Source of the DNA: Afipia sp. Root123D2 | GTDB lineage: Bacteria > Pseudomonadota > Alphaproteobacteria > Rhizobiales > Xanthobacteraceae | Assembly (NCBI RefSeq): GCF_001425835.1 | Contig: NZ_LMDP01000001.1 | Span: 1,545,838 to 1,609,837, forward strand | Direction: 5' to 3' | DNA length: 64,000 bases | In this document: piece after piece, positions 26,813 to 35,324 of the stretch | Layout of the letters: each line of letters opens with the position of its first letter | How positions within the stretch are numbered: position 1 is the stretch's first letter | The notes under the pieces: generated by a model | What the model saw: only the letters and a program-made list of their open reading frames with translations | Database searches by the model: none | Told to the model about the DNA's origin: nothing | Position numbers and translations under genes: made by a program

Positions 26813-27862
26813 TCACGGGAATAGTGCGATCTGTTCGAGCCCGGTTGTTTCCGGGAAACCGAGCATCAGGTTCATATTCTGGATCGCCTGGCCGGCCGAA
26901 CCCTTCACCAGATTGTCGAGCGTTGAAATCACGATCGCCCGGTCCTTGATGCGGTCGGCGAATACGTTCACCTGCACGTAGTTCGAACCGCGCACGTTCT
27001 GTGTCTGCGGCAGTAAGCCCTTCTTCGCGACATACACGAACGGCTCGTCGCGATAGGCTTCTTCAAGCGCAGTGCGCAGATCGTCCGGCGTCGCGCCTTT
27101 CAGTTTGACGTAGGACGTGCAGAGTTCACCCCGGCTCATCGGAATAAGATGCGGCGTGAAATTCACGGTCACCGCGGAGCCGGCCGCGCCCCCGATTTCC
27201 TGCTCGATCTCCGGCGCATGACGATGCGTGCCGACGGAGTAAGGCGACAGCCCCTCGCCGGCTTCGCTGAACAGCGTATTTTGCTTCAGCCCGCGGCCCG
27301 CGCCGGTGACGCCGGATTTCGCGTCGATGATGATATCATCGGCATCGATCAGCTTGGCTCGGGCGAGCGGTACGAGCCCCAGCAGTGCCGCCGTCGGATA
27401 GCAGCCGGGACACGCAACAAGCCGCGCCGAGGTGATTTTCTCGCGATAGAACTCGGTCAGTCCGTAGACCGCTTCGCCCTGCAACGACGCCGCGCGGTGC
27501 TCGTGGCCGTACCACTTCGCGTAGGTCTCCATATCGCGCAGCCGGAAGTCGGCCGACATGTCGAGGATCTTGATCTTCGGATTGACCTTCAGCACGGCGG
27601 CGATGATCTCCTGCGTTGTGCCGTGCGGAAGCCCGCAGAACACCGCATCGAGCTTGGTCCAGTCGACCTTTTCCCATTCCATTAGCCGCGGCAGGTCCAG
27701 CATGAAGAAATGCGAGAACACCTCATCCATCGCCTTGCCGGCGTGTGTGTTGGCGGTCAGTGCGGCGATCTCGACATGCGGATGGCGCGCTAACAGGCGC
27801 ACGGCATCCGCGCCGGTGTAGCCCGAGGCGCCGAGAATACCGATTTTCTTTTTCGTGCTCAT
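26813..27862 (-). CDS. argC: N-acetyl-gamma-glutamyl-phosphate reductase
   Basis: A 349-residue arginine-biosynthesis enzyme that reduces N-acetylglutamyl phosphate to the semialdehyde with NADPH. The Rossmann motif GILGASGYTGADAV is at the N-terminus and the catalytic Cys154 is in VACPGCYPTAALL. The length fits the common ArgC type. Its ATG overlaps the stop of the PaiB-like gene by four bases (ATGA), so the two are coupled. A strong terminator follows. Confidence 0.96.
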   Translation of the reverse strand: MSTKKKIGILGASGYTGADAVRLLARHPHVEIAALTANTHAGKAMDEVFSHFFMLDLPRLMEWEKVDWTKLDAVFCGLPHGTTQEIIAAVLKVNPKIKILDMSADFRLRDMETYAKWYGHEHRAASLQGEAVYGLTEFYREKITSARLVACPGCYPTAALLGLVPLARAKLIDADDIIIDAKSGVTGAGRGLKQNTLFSEAGEGLSPYSVGTHRHAPEIEQEIGGAAGSAVTVNFTPHLIPMSRGELCTSYVKLKGATPDDLRTALEEAYRDEPFVYVAKKGLLPQTQNVRGSNYVQVNVFADRIKDRAIVISTLDNLVKGSAGQAIQNMNLMLGFPETTGLEQIALFP

Positions 27863-28542
27863 GGCGCGATCCCTTCGTGCGTCAAATCCAACACATCATC
27901 TTCAATAGCAGCAAAGGCCTGCGGGCGCATGACGCGCATCGCATCCGACAAATCGCGCGCATCCGCCGACTTCTGTAAAGCCAAAGCGCCGGTGACCGCA
28001 ACATGGTCCGCGTCCGATTTATGCTGGTTCAGCTCGAGGCTACCTTCGACTTCCTCAACAGACATGAACAGGCCCGTAATCGCCTGCATCATCGCCGAAG
28101 CCCGCCCGGCGGACATCTTGTCCATCGTCCACGACGGCTTCGGCGCGAGTTCGCTCTCGAACCGCGCGCTCGCGATCCGCAAATGCTCGGCAAGCTGATG
28201 CCCCGTCATCGGCCTGACTGGTCCCGTCATGTGCACCGCCTGATAGAGCCAGGTCGGAACCTGACCCGGCGAGACGTACCAGTCCGGCGACACGTAAGCG
28301 TCGGCCCCGCTGACCGCGAATAGCCATGGCGTTACGCCGTCCGCGAGAGCGATCAGCGGATTGCGGCGCGCGAGATGAAAGCAAAGCAGCGGTGTGCCGT
28401 CAGGCCCGTAATCAAGATGGAACGGGACGGGCGACGCAACCGGCTTGCCGCCGTCATGGGCGCAGGCCAGCCCGAAGCCGCGCGCGGCGGCGAACGCAAG
28501 GCAAGCGGCGCGATCGATACTGAAAGCGGGCGGGACATACAT
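27859..28542 (-). CDS. PaiB-like FMN-binding protein
   Basis: A 227-residue protein of the PaiB / FMN-binding split-barrel family, with MYVPPAFSIDR at the N-terminus and the conserved NPLIALADG, YVSPDWYVSPGQVPTW and a C-terminal GLFMSVEEVEGSLELNQHKS. Bacillus PaiB is described as a negative regulator of sporulation and degradative enzymes, but in most bacteria the role is unknown and there is no DNA-binding domain that I can see. AGGAG precedes the ATG. It is translationally coupled to argC, which is an unexpected partner. Confidence 0.88.
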   Translation of the reverse strand: MYVPPAFSIDRAACLAFAAARGFGLACAHDGGKPVASPVPFHLDYGPDGTPLLCFHLARRNPLIALADGVTPWLFAVSGADAYVSPDWYVSPGQVPTWLYQAVHMTGPVRPMTGHQLAEHLRIASARFESELAPKPSWTMDKMSAGRASAMMQAITGLFMSVEEVEGSLELNQHKSDADHVAVTGALALQKSADARDLSDAMRVMRPQAFAAIEDDVLDLTHEGIAP

Positions 28543-28767
28543 CTGTAAGCTCCTGCTTCAATGAGGAGCCACCTGAGATCGAACCGCGTGGTTTGGAAGA
28601 GTAAGCGTGCCGCGGACCGTCTCCGGCGGCACGAACGATGATCTTAAACGCGACCAACCGCCCATACCGCGAGAATGCGGCGGCGGCGAGCGATGGTGAT
28701 GGTCGCGGTAAACGTCATGGGCACGGATATAAATCCGCGCCCCTCCCCGGTCAAGCCGGCAGACCTG

Positions 28768-29766
28768 TCAGATGATCGGATTCCACGGCGCCGGCACCCA
28801 CCGGTAGCCAGCCCCGTCCCTCTCGATATGGGCCAAGCCGGGGAACGGATAATGGAAGCCCTGCACCTTGAGCTTCTCCGCTGCGACCATATCGTAGACC
28901 TTGCGCCGGGTTGTTTCAGCGACCGCTGGATCCTGATCGTACATGAGGTGCCAGCCGGGATTGCGCGCAAAGAGATCGGGATCGTTGGTGACATCCGACT
29001 GGATGAACACCTTGTCCGATCCGGACGACAGCACATAGGACGTGTGCCCCGGCGTATGGCCGATCGACTCCACGGCGTGCATCCCCGGCGCAACATCCTT
29101 GCCCCACTCGTAGGGCGTGACCTTCTTCTTCAGTCCAGCCTCGAAAACGCGGCGGTTGTTCTTGAACAGGCCTTCCATGCGACCGGCAGGCGCGCGGCTC
29201 ATCTCGCCGTCATCCATCCAGTATTTCCACTCCACAGCCGGCACCAGCACTTCGGCATTCGGAAACGCCAGTTGATTATCAGCGGTCAGCAATCCGTTCA
29301 CGTGATCGCCGTGGAAGTGGGAAATCACCACCATATCGACAGCCTTGGGATCGATGCCGGCCGCCTGCAGATTCGTCATGAACTGACCGACGGCGCCCTT
29401 GCTCGAGGCGAAAGCACCGGGACCATTGCCGGTATCGACGACCACGAGTTTGCCGCCGGTATTGATGACCAGGGGTCCAAACTGGATCGTCATCTTGTCG
29501 CTGGGGCGGAATGCCTTCGCCAGCGCGGTACCGACCTCGTCCTTCTTGGCGTTGAGCACAAAACCGTCATTGAGCGGGAACGTGTTGGCGCCGTCCGAGA
29601 CCACGGTGACTTCGATGTCTCCGACCTTGTAGCGATAAAAACTGGCGTTCTGTTTTCCCACGGCCGGTGCAGCAGCCTTTGCGGACGTCAGTGGCAATGA
29701 CGACAGGAGTGGCAGGGCTGCAACCGTTGCTGCACCCGCGAGAGCGTGGCGTCGCGTGATGTCCAT
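28768..29766 (-). CDS. Tat-exported MBL-fold metallo-hydrolase
   Basis: A 332-residue protein with a twin-arginine-like signal (TRRHALAGAATVAALPLL) and a metallo-beta-lactamase fold. The metal motif is ISHFHGDHVNG, followed by the later histidines in GHTPGHTSY and an acidic ligand in QSDVTND. It resembles the large group of periplasmic MBL hydrolases related to quorum-quenching lactonases and methyl parathion hydrolase, but the substrate is unknown. The 225-base gap before the PaiB-like gene holds nothing clear. Confidence 0.87.
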   Translation of the reverse strand: MDITRRHALAGAATVAALPLLSSLPLTSAKAAAPAVGKQNASFYRYKVGDIEVTVVSDGANTFPLNDGFVLNAKKDEVGTALAKAFRPSDKMTIQFGPLVINTGGKLVVVDTGNGPGAFASSKGAVGQFMTNLQAAGIDPKAVDMVVISHFHGDHVNGLLTADNQLAFPNAEVLVPAVEWKYWMDDGEMSRAPAGRMEGLFKNNRRVFEAGLKKKVTPYEWGKDVAPGMHAVESIGHTPGHTSYVLSSGSDKVFIQSDVTNDPDLFARNPGWHLMYDQDPAVAETTRRKVYDMVAAEKLKVQGFHYPFPGLAHIERDGAGYRWVPAPWNPII

Positions 29767-29922
29767 TGTTGTTTTCTCCCAGGAGTTTTCGATGCCGCCG
29801 TTGATGATGTTGTTTTCCGAACACGCTTTTCTAATGAAGAATCCGCTCTCCGAAGATCACGACAGCGCGAGCGGATTCTTGACCAATACCAGCCGATGCA
29901 GCTTATTCCGGCGGCCGGTCGA

Positions 29923-30459
29923 TCAGATGGCGCCCCAGAACCAGCCGGCCAGTTTAGACAGAATATCTCCGAACAGCAGCAGCGTTGCCGACCACACCAG
30001 AGCTGACGAGAAGTTTGCCATCTGGAACTGCCAATACGGCATTTCAAAAATGCCGGCCGCCAATGGAACAGCCGCGCGCAACGGTCCGAAGAACCGTCCG
30101 ATGAAGATGCTGGGCACTCCCCAATCGGCTACGAAAGCCTCGGCGCGTGGCAGCACCGAGGGATAGCGCGACAGCGGCCATATCTGCGCGGCGTGATCCT
30201 TGAACTTGAATCCGATCCAGTAGGATACCCAGTCGCCGATACCCGCCCCCAGCGCTCCTGCGATCCACAGCGACCAGAAACTGATGTCAGTCGCCCCGAC
30301 CAACGCCCCGATCCCGACCAGCGCACCCCAGGCGGGGACCAGCAGCGAGACGAACGCCAGTGACTCTCCGAACGCCAGCACGAACACGATGGGAGCGGCC
30401 CACGTCCGGTGTTCGTTCACGAAGCCAACGACCTCGCGAGCCAGTTCTTCCAGTCCCAT
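29923..30459 (-). CDS. DedA-family membrane protein
   Basis: A 178-residue protein with four to five hydrophobic segments. The DedA/SNARE-associated motifs are FGESLAFVSLLVPAW, LGAGIGDWVSYWIGFKF and GRFFGPLRAAVPLAAG, the last with the conserved arginines. DedA proteins are thought to move lipid carriers, such as undecaprenyl phosphate, or phospholipids across the inner membrane. The gene stands alone between the MBL gene and divergent parE. Confidence 0.9.
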   Translation of the reverse strand: MGLEELAREVVGFVNEHRTWAAPIVFVLAFGESLAFVSLLVPAWGALVGIGALVGATDISFWSLWIAGALGAGIGDWVSYWIGFKFKDHAAQIWPLSRYPSVLPRAEAFVADWGVPSIFIGRFFGPLRAAVPLAAGIFEMPYWQFQMANFSSALVWSATLLLFGDILSKLAGWFWGAI

Positions 30460-30628
30460 ACATATCCCTTTTCGCCAGCAAACCGCTGACGCAATTATGC
30501 GTTACGCCCGGTAGTAAAGCGGAACCACCCCGGTTCGGCTCGGCCACCCGTCACATTTGAGGTGTCATCCGTGGCATAGTGAGTGGCACCGATTCGCCAT
30601 ACAGTACCGAAATCCCGATATAAGAACC

Positions 30629-32701
30629 ATGCCGAAGTCACTGAAAGCAAACACGAAATCGTCAGCTAAGCCGAAGGTCGCAGCGGATCTGTTCGCCTCG
30701 ACTGACCGCAAGCCCCGCAGTGGCGGCGCAAAGGCGAGCCCCCGCGCGTCCGGCGCGGAAGCTGGCTATACCGCTCGTGATATCGAGGTTCTGGAAGGGC
30801 TTGAGCCGGTTCGCCGCCGCCCCGGCATGTATATCGGCGGCACCGATGAAAAGGCGCTGCATCATCTGTTCGCTGAAGTCATCGACAACTCGATGGACGA
30901 GGCGCTGGCTGGTCATGCAACCTTCATCGAGGTTGAGCTGGGCGCGGACGGCTTCCTGACCGTGATCGACAACGGGCGCGGCATTCCGGTCGACCCGCAT
31001 CCGAAGATGCCAAAAAAATCCGCTCTCGAAGTGATTATGTGTACGCTGCACGCGGGCGGCAAATTCGACTCGAAAGTCTACGAAACCTCCGGCGGCTTGC
31101 ATGGCGTCGGCGTCTCAGTGGTGAACGCGCTGTCGTCGCAGCTGGTGGTCGAGGTCGCGCGCAGTCAAAAGCTCTACCGGATGACGTTCGAACGCGGCAA
31201 ACCGAAGGGCAAGCTGGAAGAACTCGGCAAGGTCAACAACCGGCGCGGCACCAGCATCCGCTTCAAACCGGACAGCGAAATCTTCGGTGCCAAGGCAGCG
31301 TTCAAACCACAACGCCTGTTCAAGATGGCGCGCTCCAAGGCTTATTTGTTCGGCGGCGTCGAAATCCGCTGGCGCTGTGATCCCGAACTGCTCAAGGGCC
31401 TCGAAGACGTTCCGGCCGAGGACACTTTCCACTTCCCCGGCGGCCTGAAGGATTATCTCGGTGCGGCGATCCACGCCGACACACTGGTGCATCCGGACAT
31501 CTTCGCCGGCAAATCCGGCCGCAACGGCGCGCATGGTGCCTGCGAATGGGCGGTGGCATGGACCGCGGATGCCGACGGTTTTCTGTCGTCCTACACCAAC
31601 ACCGTGCCGACCCCCGATGGCGGCACCCACGAAGCTGGCTTTCGCAGCGCGCTGCTGCGCGGCCTGAAGGATCACGCCGAACGCATCGGTCAGGGCAAGA
31701 GAGCGTCCTCAATAACGTCAGAGGACGTCATGATCGGTGCCGGCGCGATGCTGTCGGTGTTCGTGCGAGAGCCGGAATTCCAGGGCCAGACCAAGGACCG
31801 CCTTGCCACGGCCGAAGCCCAAAGGATCGTCGAACAGGCGATCAAGGATCCGTTCGACCACTGGCTTTCCGGCAACCCGCTGCAGGCCAACAAGCTCTTG
31901 GAATTCGTTTGCGAGCGCGCCGACGACCGCCTGCGCCGCCGCGCCGAGAAGGAAGTCTCGCGCAAGACCGCAGTCAAGAAGCTCCGTCTGCCCGGCAAGC
32001 TCGCGGACTGCACCAACACGGCGGCGGAAGGCTCCGAACTGTTCATCGTCGAGGGTGACTCGGCGGGCGGCAGCGCGAAGCAGGCGCGTGACCGCAAAAC
32101 CCAAGCGATCCTGCCGCTGCGCGGCAAGATCCTCAACGTCGCTTCCGCCACCCGCGACAAGATGACTGCCAACGCGCAACTTTCCGATCTGATGCAGGCG
32201 ATCGGCAGCGGCACCGGCTCGCACTATCGCGAGGAAGATTTGCGTTACTCGCGCATCATCATCATGACCGACGCCGACGTCGACGGCGCCCACATTGCTT
32301 CGCTGCTGATCACGTTCTTCTATCGGCAGATGCCACGCCTCATCGACGAGGGCCATCTGTATCTCGCGGTGCCGCCGCTCTATCGCCTCACCCACGGCGC
32401 CAAGACGGTCTATGCCCGCGACGAAGCCCATCGTGACGAATTGCTGAAAAAGGAATTCCACGCCAACGCCAAGGTCGAGATCGGCCGCTTTAAAGGCCTC
32501 GGCGAGATGATGCCGGCGCAGCTCAAGGAAACCACGATGGACCCCACCAAACGCACCATGCTCCGAGTGGTGCTATTGCCGGATGATCGCGAAGGCACGG
32601 CGGATTCGGTCGAGCGATTGATGGGCACCAAGGCGGAAGCGCGCTTCGCGTTCATTTCCGACAAGGCCGAATTCGCCAATGAGGACTTGCTGGACGTCTA
32701 G
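30629..32701 (+). CDS. parE: DNA topoisomerase IV subunit B
   Basis: A 690-residue type IIA topoisomerase subunit that, with ParC, separates daughter chromosomes. The GHKL ATPase domain shows EVIDNSMDEAL and DNGRGIPVD, then GLHGVGVSVVNAL. The TOPRIM domain shows EGDSAGGSAKQARDRKTQAI and the metal acids in MTDADVDGAHI. KQARDRKTQAILPLRGKILN fits ParE better than GyrB, as does the short C-terminus. I start at ATG 30629; the upstream 24 codons of the frame look non-coding. parC is not in the window. Confidence 0.95.
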   Translation: MPKSLKANTKSSAKPKVAADLFASTDRKPRSGGAKASPRASGAEAGYTARDIEVLEGLEPVRRRPGMYIGGTDEKALHHLFAEVIDNSMDEALAGHATFIEVELGADGFLTVIDNGRGIPVDPHPKMPKKSALEVIMCTLHAGGKFDSKVYETSGGLHGVGVSVVNALSSQLVVEVARSQKLYRMTFERGKPKGKLEELGKVNNRRGTSIRFKPDSEIFGAKAAFKPQRLFKMARSKAYLFGGVEIRWRCDPELLKGLEDVPAEDTFHFPGGLKDYLGAAIHADTLVHPDIFAGKSGRNGAHGACEWAVAWTADADGFLSSYTNTVPTPDGGTHEAGFRSALLRGLKDHAERIGQGKRASSITSEDVMIGAGAMLSVFVREPEFQGQTKDRLATAEAQRIVEQAIKDPFDHWLSGNPLQANKLLEFVCERADDRLRRRAEKEVSRKTAVKKLRLPGKLADCTNTAAEGSELFIVEGDSAGGSAKQARDRKTQAILPLRGKILNVASATRDKMTANAQLSDLMQAIGSGTGSHYREEDLRYSRIIIMTDADVDGAHIASLLITFFYRQMPRLIDEGHLYLAVPPLYRLTHGAKTVYARDEAHRDELLKKEFHANAKVEIGRFKGLGEMMPAQLKETTMDPTKRTMLRVVLLPDDREGTADSVERLMGTKAEARFAFISDKAEFANEDLLDV

Positions 32702-32748
32702 TCTGGCTCCCTTGAAACCCGTCGCGGCCGGTCAACGTAAGTGAGCCA

Positions 32749-32937
32749 ATGCGAACACCATTACTCACCATTGGCATTCTTGCGCTTCTGATCGGCCTGC
32801 TCTGGGTCGGTCAGGGAACAGGCTTTGTCAACTGGCCGCAATCAAGCTTCATGATCCGGCAAATGCAGTGGGCGTGGTATGGCGCTGGATTGAGTGTGGT
32901 CGGCGCCGCCCTGATGACGTTCGCACTGCGGCGCTAG
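32749..32937 (+). CDS. small two-helix membrane protein, 62 residues
   Basis: Two hydrophobic helices are visible, TPLLTIGILALLIGLLWVGQ and YGAGLSVVGAALMTFAL, with the loop GTGFVNWPQSSFMIRQMQWA between them. I recognise this as a type often found in this bacterial family, but no function is known. It lies 47 bases after parE in the same direction and may share its transcript. No strong ribosome site is seen. Confidence 0.72.
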   Translation: MRTPLLTIGILALLIGLLWVGQGTGFVNWPQSSFMIRQMQWAWYGAGLSVVGAALMTFALRR

Positions 32938-33001
32938 CCTTCACAGCAACCGTGTGTTTTGATCCGGCAGCGGCGCAAAGACCGCGACGGAGAGAAGCAA
33001 T

Positions 33002-33772
33002 ATGGTGACGTCCCCTTTCGATCTGACCGGCAAGGTTGCAATCATCACCGGCGGTAATGGCGGCATTGGCCTCGGCATGGCGCGCGGTCTTGCGAAGGCC
33101 GGCGCGGCAATCGTGATCGCCGGGCGCAGTGACGCGAAATCGAAAGCGGCGGTCGCCGAAATCGAAAAGCTGGGCGCGAAGGCATTGGCGATCGTGGTGG
33201 ATGTCACCGACAAGGCCGCCGTGGAAAAGATGGTCGCGACGACGGAAACGAAATTCGGCCGTCTCGACATCCTCATCAACAACGCCGGGATCAATATCCG
33301 CAATCCGGTTCAGACGCTGGCGCTCGACGACTGGCGCAGCGTCATCGACACCAATCTGACCAGCGCATTCCTGTGCGCGCAGGCCGCCTACCCGGCGATG
33401 AAGAAGCAGGGCCGCGGCAAGATCATCAACACCGGGTCGATGATGTCGATCTTCGCGACCGCTTACGCGCCGGCATACGCAGCGAGCAAGGGCGGCATCG
33501 TCCAGTTGACTAAAGCGCTCGCTGCGTCATGGGCGACCGATAACATCCAGGCCAACGCAATCCTGCCGGGCTGGATCGATACCGACATGACGCGCAAGGC
33601 ACGAGAACAGGTCGATGCGCTGCATGACAGCGTGCTGGCGCGGACGCCAGCAAAGCGCTGGGGCCATATCGACGATCTCGCGGGCACCGCCGTATTTCTG
33701 AGTTCGTCCGCGTCGGACTTCGTCACCGGCACAGCGATCCCGGTCGATGGCGGATATTCCGTGCAAGGCTGA
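33002..33772 (+). CDS. short-chain dehydrogenase/reductase
   Basis: A 256-residue classical SDR. The cofactor motif is TGGNGGIGLGMA, and NNAG appears near residue 97. The active site Ser and Tyr-x3-Lys are in GSMMSIFATAYAPAYAASKGG. The absence of an acidic residue pattern alone does not settle NAD versus NADP; GRSD after the second strand hints at NADP. It resembles gluconate/2-deoxygluconate 5-dehydrogenases, but the substrate is not known. It converges on a flavin monooxygenase with a six-base gap. Confidence 0.88.
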   Translation: MVTSPFDLTGKVAIITGGNGGIGLGMARGLAKAGAAIVIAGRSDAKSKAAVAEIEKLGAKALAIVVDVTDKAAVEKMVATTETKFGRLDILINNAGINIRNPVQTLALDDWRSVIDTNLTSAFLCAQAAYPAMKKQGRGKIINTGSMMSIFATAYAPAYAASKGGIVQLTKALAASWATDNIQANAILPGWIDTDMTRKAREQVDALHDSVLARTPAKRWGHIDDLAGTAVFLSSSASDFVTGTAIPVDGGYSVQG

Positions 33773-33778
33773 ACCGCG

Positions 33779-35029
33779 TCATACCGCCGCCTGTGCATCA
33801 GGCGATTGGACGTGCTCGGGTCTAACGCCAATTCCGATCGCGCGCGCCGTCAAGCCCTGCAGCCCTGGACATCGGTCGATCAACCGGATCGCCAGCGGCG
33901 GCGTCAGATCGCCGCCGGACAGCGCCTTGTTGATGATGCGGTTCTGTACCAAAACTTGAATAGCCTGGGTCATGCGGGCGGGAAACAGCCGGCGCGCTTG
34001 CACGCGATCGAGATCGGCCAGAGTTGGGCCGCCGTCCGCGAACTTATCGAACAGCAGGTTGGCCGCCGCCACGGCATCCTGCACCGCGAGATTGACGCCG
34101 ACGCCGCCGACAGGAGACATCGCATGTGCCGCGTCGCCGATACACAGCAGACCGGGGCGCGCCCACCGGTTGAGCCTGTCGATCTTGACCGTCAGCAGTT
34201 TCACGTCGTTCCAGCTTGCGACGTCGGCGATATGATCTCGCAGGGGTGGCGCCATCGCCACAACGCCGGCCCGAAACGCTTCGAGGCCGCGTGCCTTGAC
34301 GGCATCGATCCCGCTCTTGGCGATGACATATGCGCACTGCCAGTAAGCGTCGCGGTCGAGCGTCACCATCATCTGGCCTGATTGAAGCCGCGCGAACACT
34401 CCGTCCGTCGCGCCCTTGGCCTTACCAACCCGAAACCACAGCACGTCGATCGGCGCACCGATATCCTCGACCCTGAGACCAGCCTGCTCGCGCAGGATCG
34501 AGTGGCGGCCTTCACAGGCGACGGTAAGATCGGCCGAGATCCGCAGCGTGCCGCCGCCATCTCGGGCCGTTACGCCGGTCACGCGATCGCCGGTTGTCAT
34601 CAATTCAGTGGCCTCGGTGCTTTTCAGGATTTGGAGGGTCGGAAAGCGCCCGCCTTGAACCTCCAGGAAGCTCAGAAAGTCCCACTGCGGCATTAGCGCG
34701 ATAAAGGGGCATGGCGTATCGAGCCGGGATAGATCCGCAAGCCTGATCGAGGTCGTCCCGAACAGCCCCTCGAGGCGCGAAATCTCCTGATGTGGAACTT
34801 TTAAAAACTCTTTTAAGATACCGAGTTCTTGCATGATTTTCATGGTCGACGGGTGGACCGTATCGCCACGGAAATCCCGGAAGAAATCGGCGTGTTTTTC
34901 GAGAACGACCGTCCCGATGCCGGCGCGAGCCAGCAGATAGCCCAGCATCATTCCCGCCGGGCCGCCGCCCACGATGCAGCATTGGGTCGTCAGGACCCGT
35001 GGGGCGGATTCGCCTGGTCCGATGGTCAT
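33779..35029 (-). CDS. FAD-dependent aromatic monooxygenase-like protein
   Basis: A 416-residue flavoprotein of the UbiH / p-hydroxybenzoate hydroxylase fold. The FAD motifs are CCIVGGGPAGMMLGYLLARA at the N-terminus, a mid-protein DLTVACEGRHS (the DG-like motif) and CIGDAAHAMSPVGGVGVNLA. Family members hydroxylate aromatic rings or reduce quinones, so a role in aromatic degradation or quinone modification is likely but unproven. I start at ATG 35029, preceded by GGAG; the open frame reaches 35104. The gap before the helicase gene (295 bases) contains a promoter-like pair on the other strand. Confidence 0.87.
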   Translation of the reverse strand: MTIGPGESAPRVLTTQCCIVGGGPAGMMLGYLLARAGIGTVVLEKHADFFRDFRGDTVHPSTMKIMQELGILKEFLKVPHQEISRLEGLFGTTSIRLADLSRLDTPCPFIALMPQWDFLSFLEVQGGRFPTLQILKSTEATELMTTGDRVTGVTARDGGGTLRISADLTVACEGRHSILREQAGLRVEDIGAPIDVLWFRVGKAKGATDGVFARLQSGQMMVTLDRDAYWQCAYVIAKSGIDAVKARGLEAFRAGVVAMAPPLRDHIADVASWNDVKLLTVKIDRLNRWARPGLLCIGDAAHAMSPVGGVGVNLAVQDAVAAANLLFDKFADGGPTLADLDRVQARRLFPARMTQAIQVLVQNRIINKALSGGDLTPPLAIRLIDRCPGLQGLTARAIGIGVRPEHVQSPDAQAAV

Positions 35030-35146
35030 ACCCTGCTCCGTCGAATCGTTCGCCAGCGGGCCCTGTTGCCTGCCTTTGAGTAACGCCAGAATGACAGCCG
35101 GCAACGTTTCCGGTTAAGGTTTTCAGCCATTTTGGCCGCAAATTCA

Positions 35147-35174
35147 TTGACTTTGGCCAATTGAAGCCTATGTT
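35147..35174 (+). promoter_or_regulatory. possible sigma-70 promoter of the DEAD-box helicase gene
   Basis: TTGACT (35147-35152) and TATGTT (35169-35174) are separated by 16 bases. This would give an untranslated leader of roughly 145 bases before the helicase ATG at 35325. Long leaders are common for cold-induced helicase genes. The call rests on two hexamers only. Confidence 0.4.
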
Positions 35175-35324
35175 CCGGGCACGCGGCCAGGGTCGAAACG
35201 CGACCGTCTGGTCAGCCGCCTGCCAGCGAATTGACCATCCCCGTGCATGATAGCGTGCCGTTCCGGGGTTGAGCGCGGCAGTTATTCCCGAGAAGTCCGA
35301 ACGGCGATCTCGCGTAGAGGCTCA

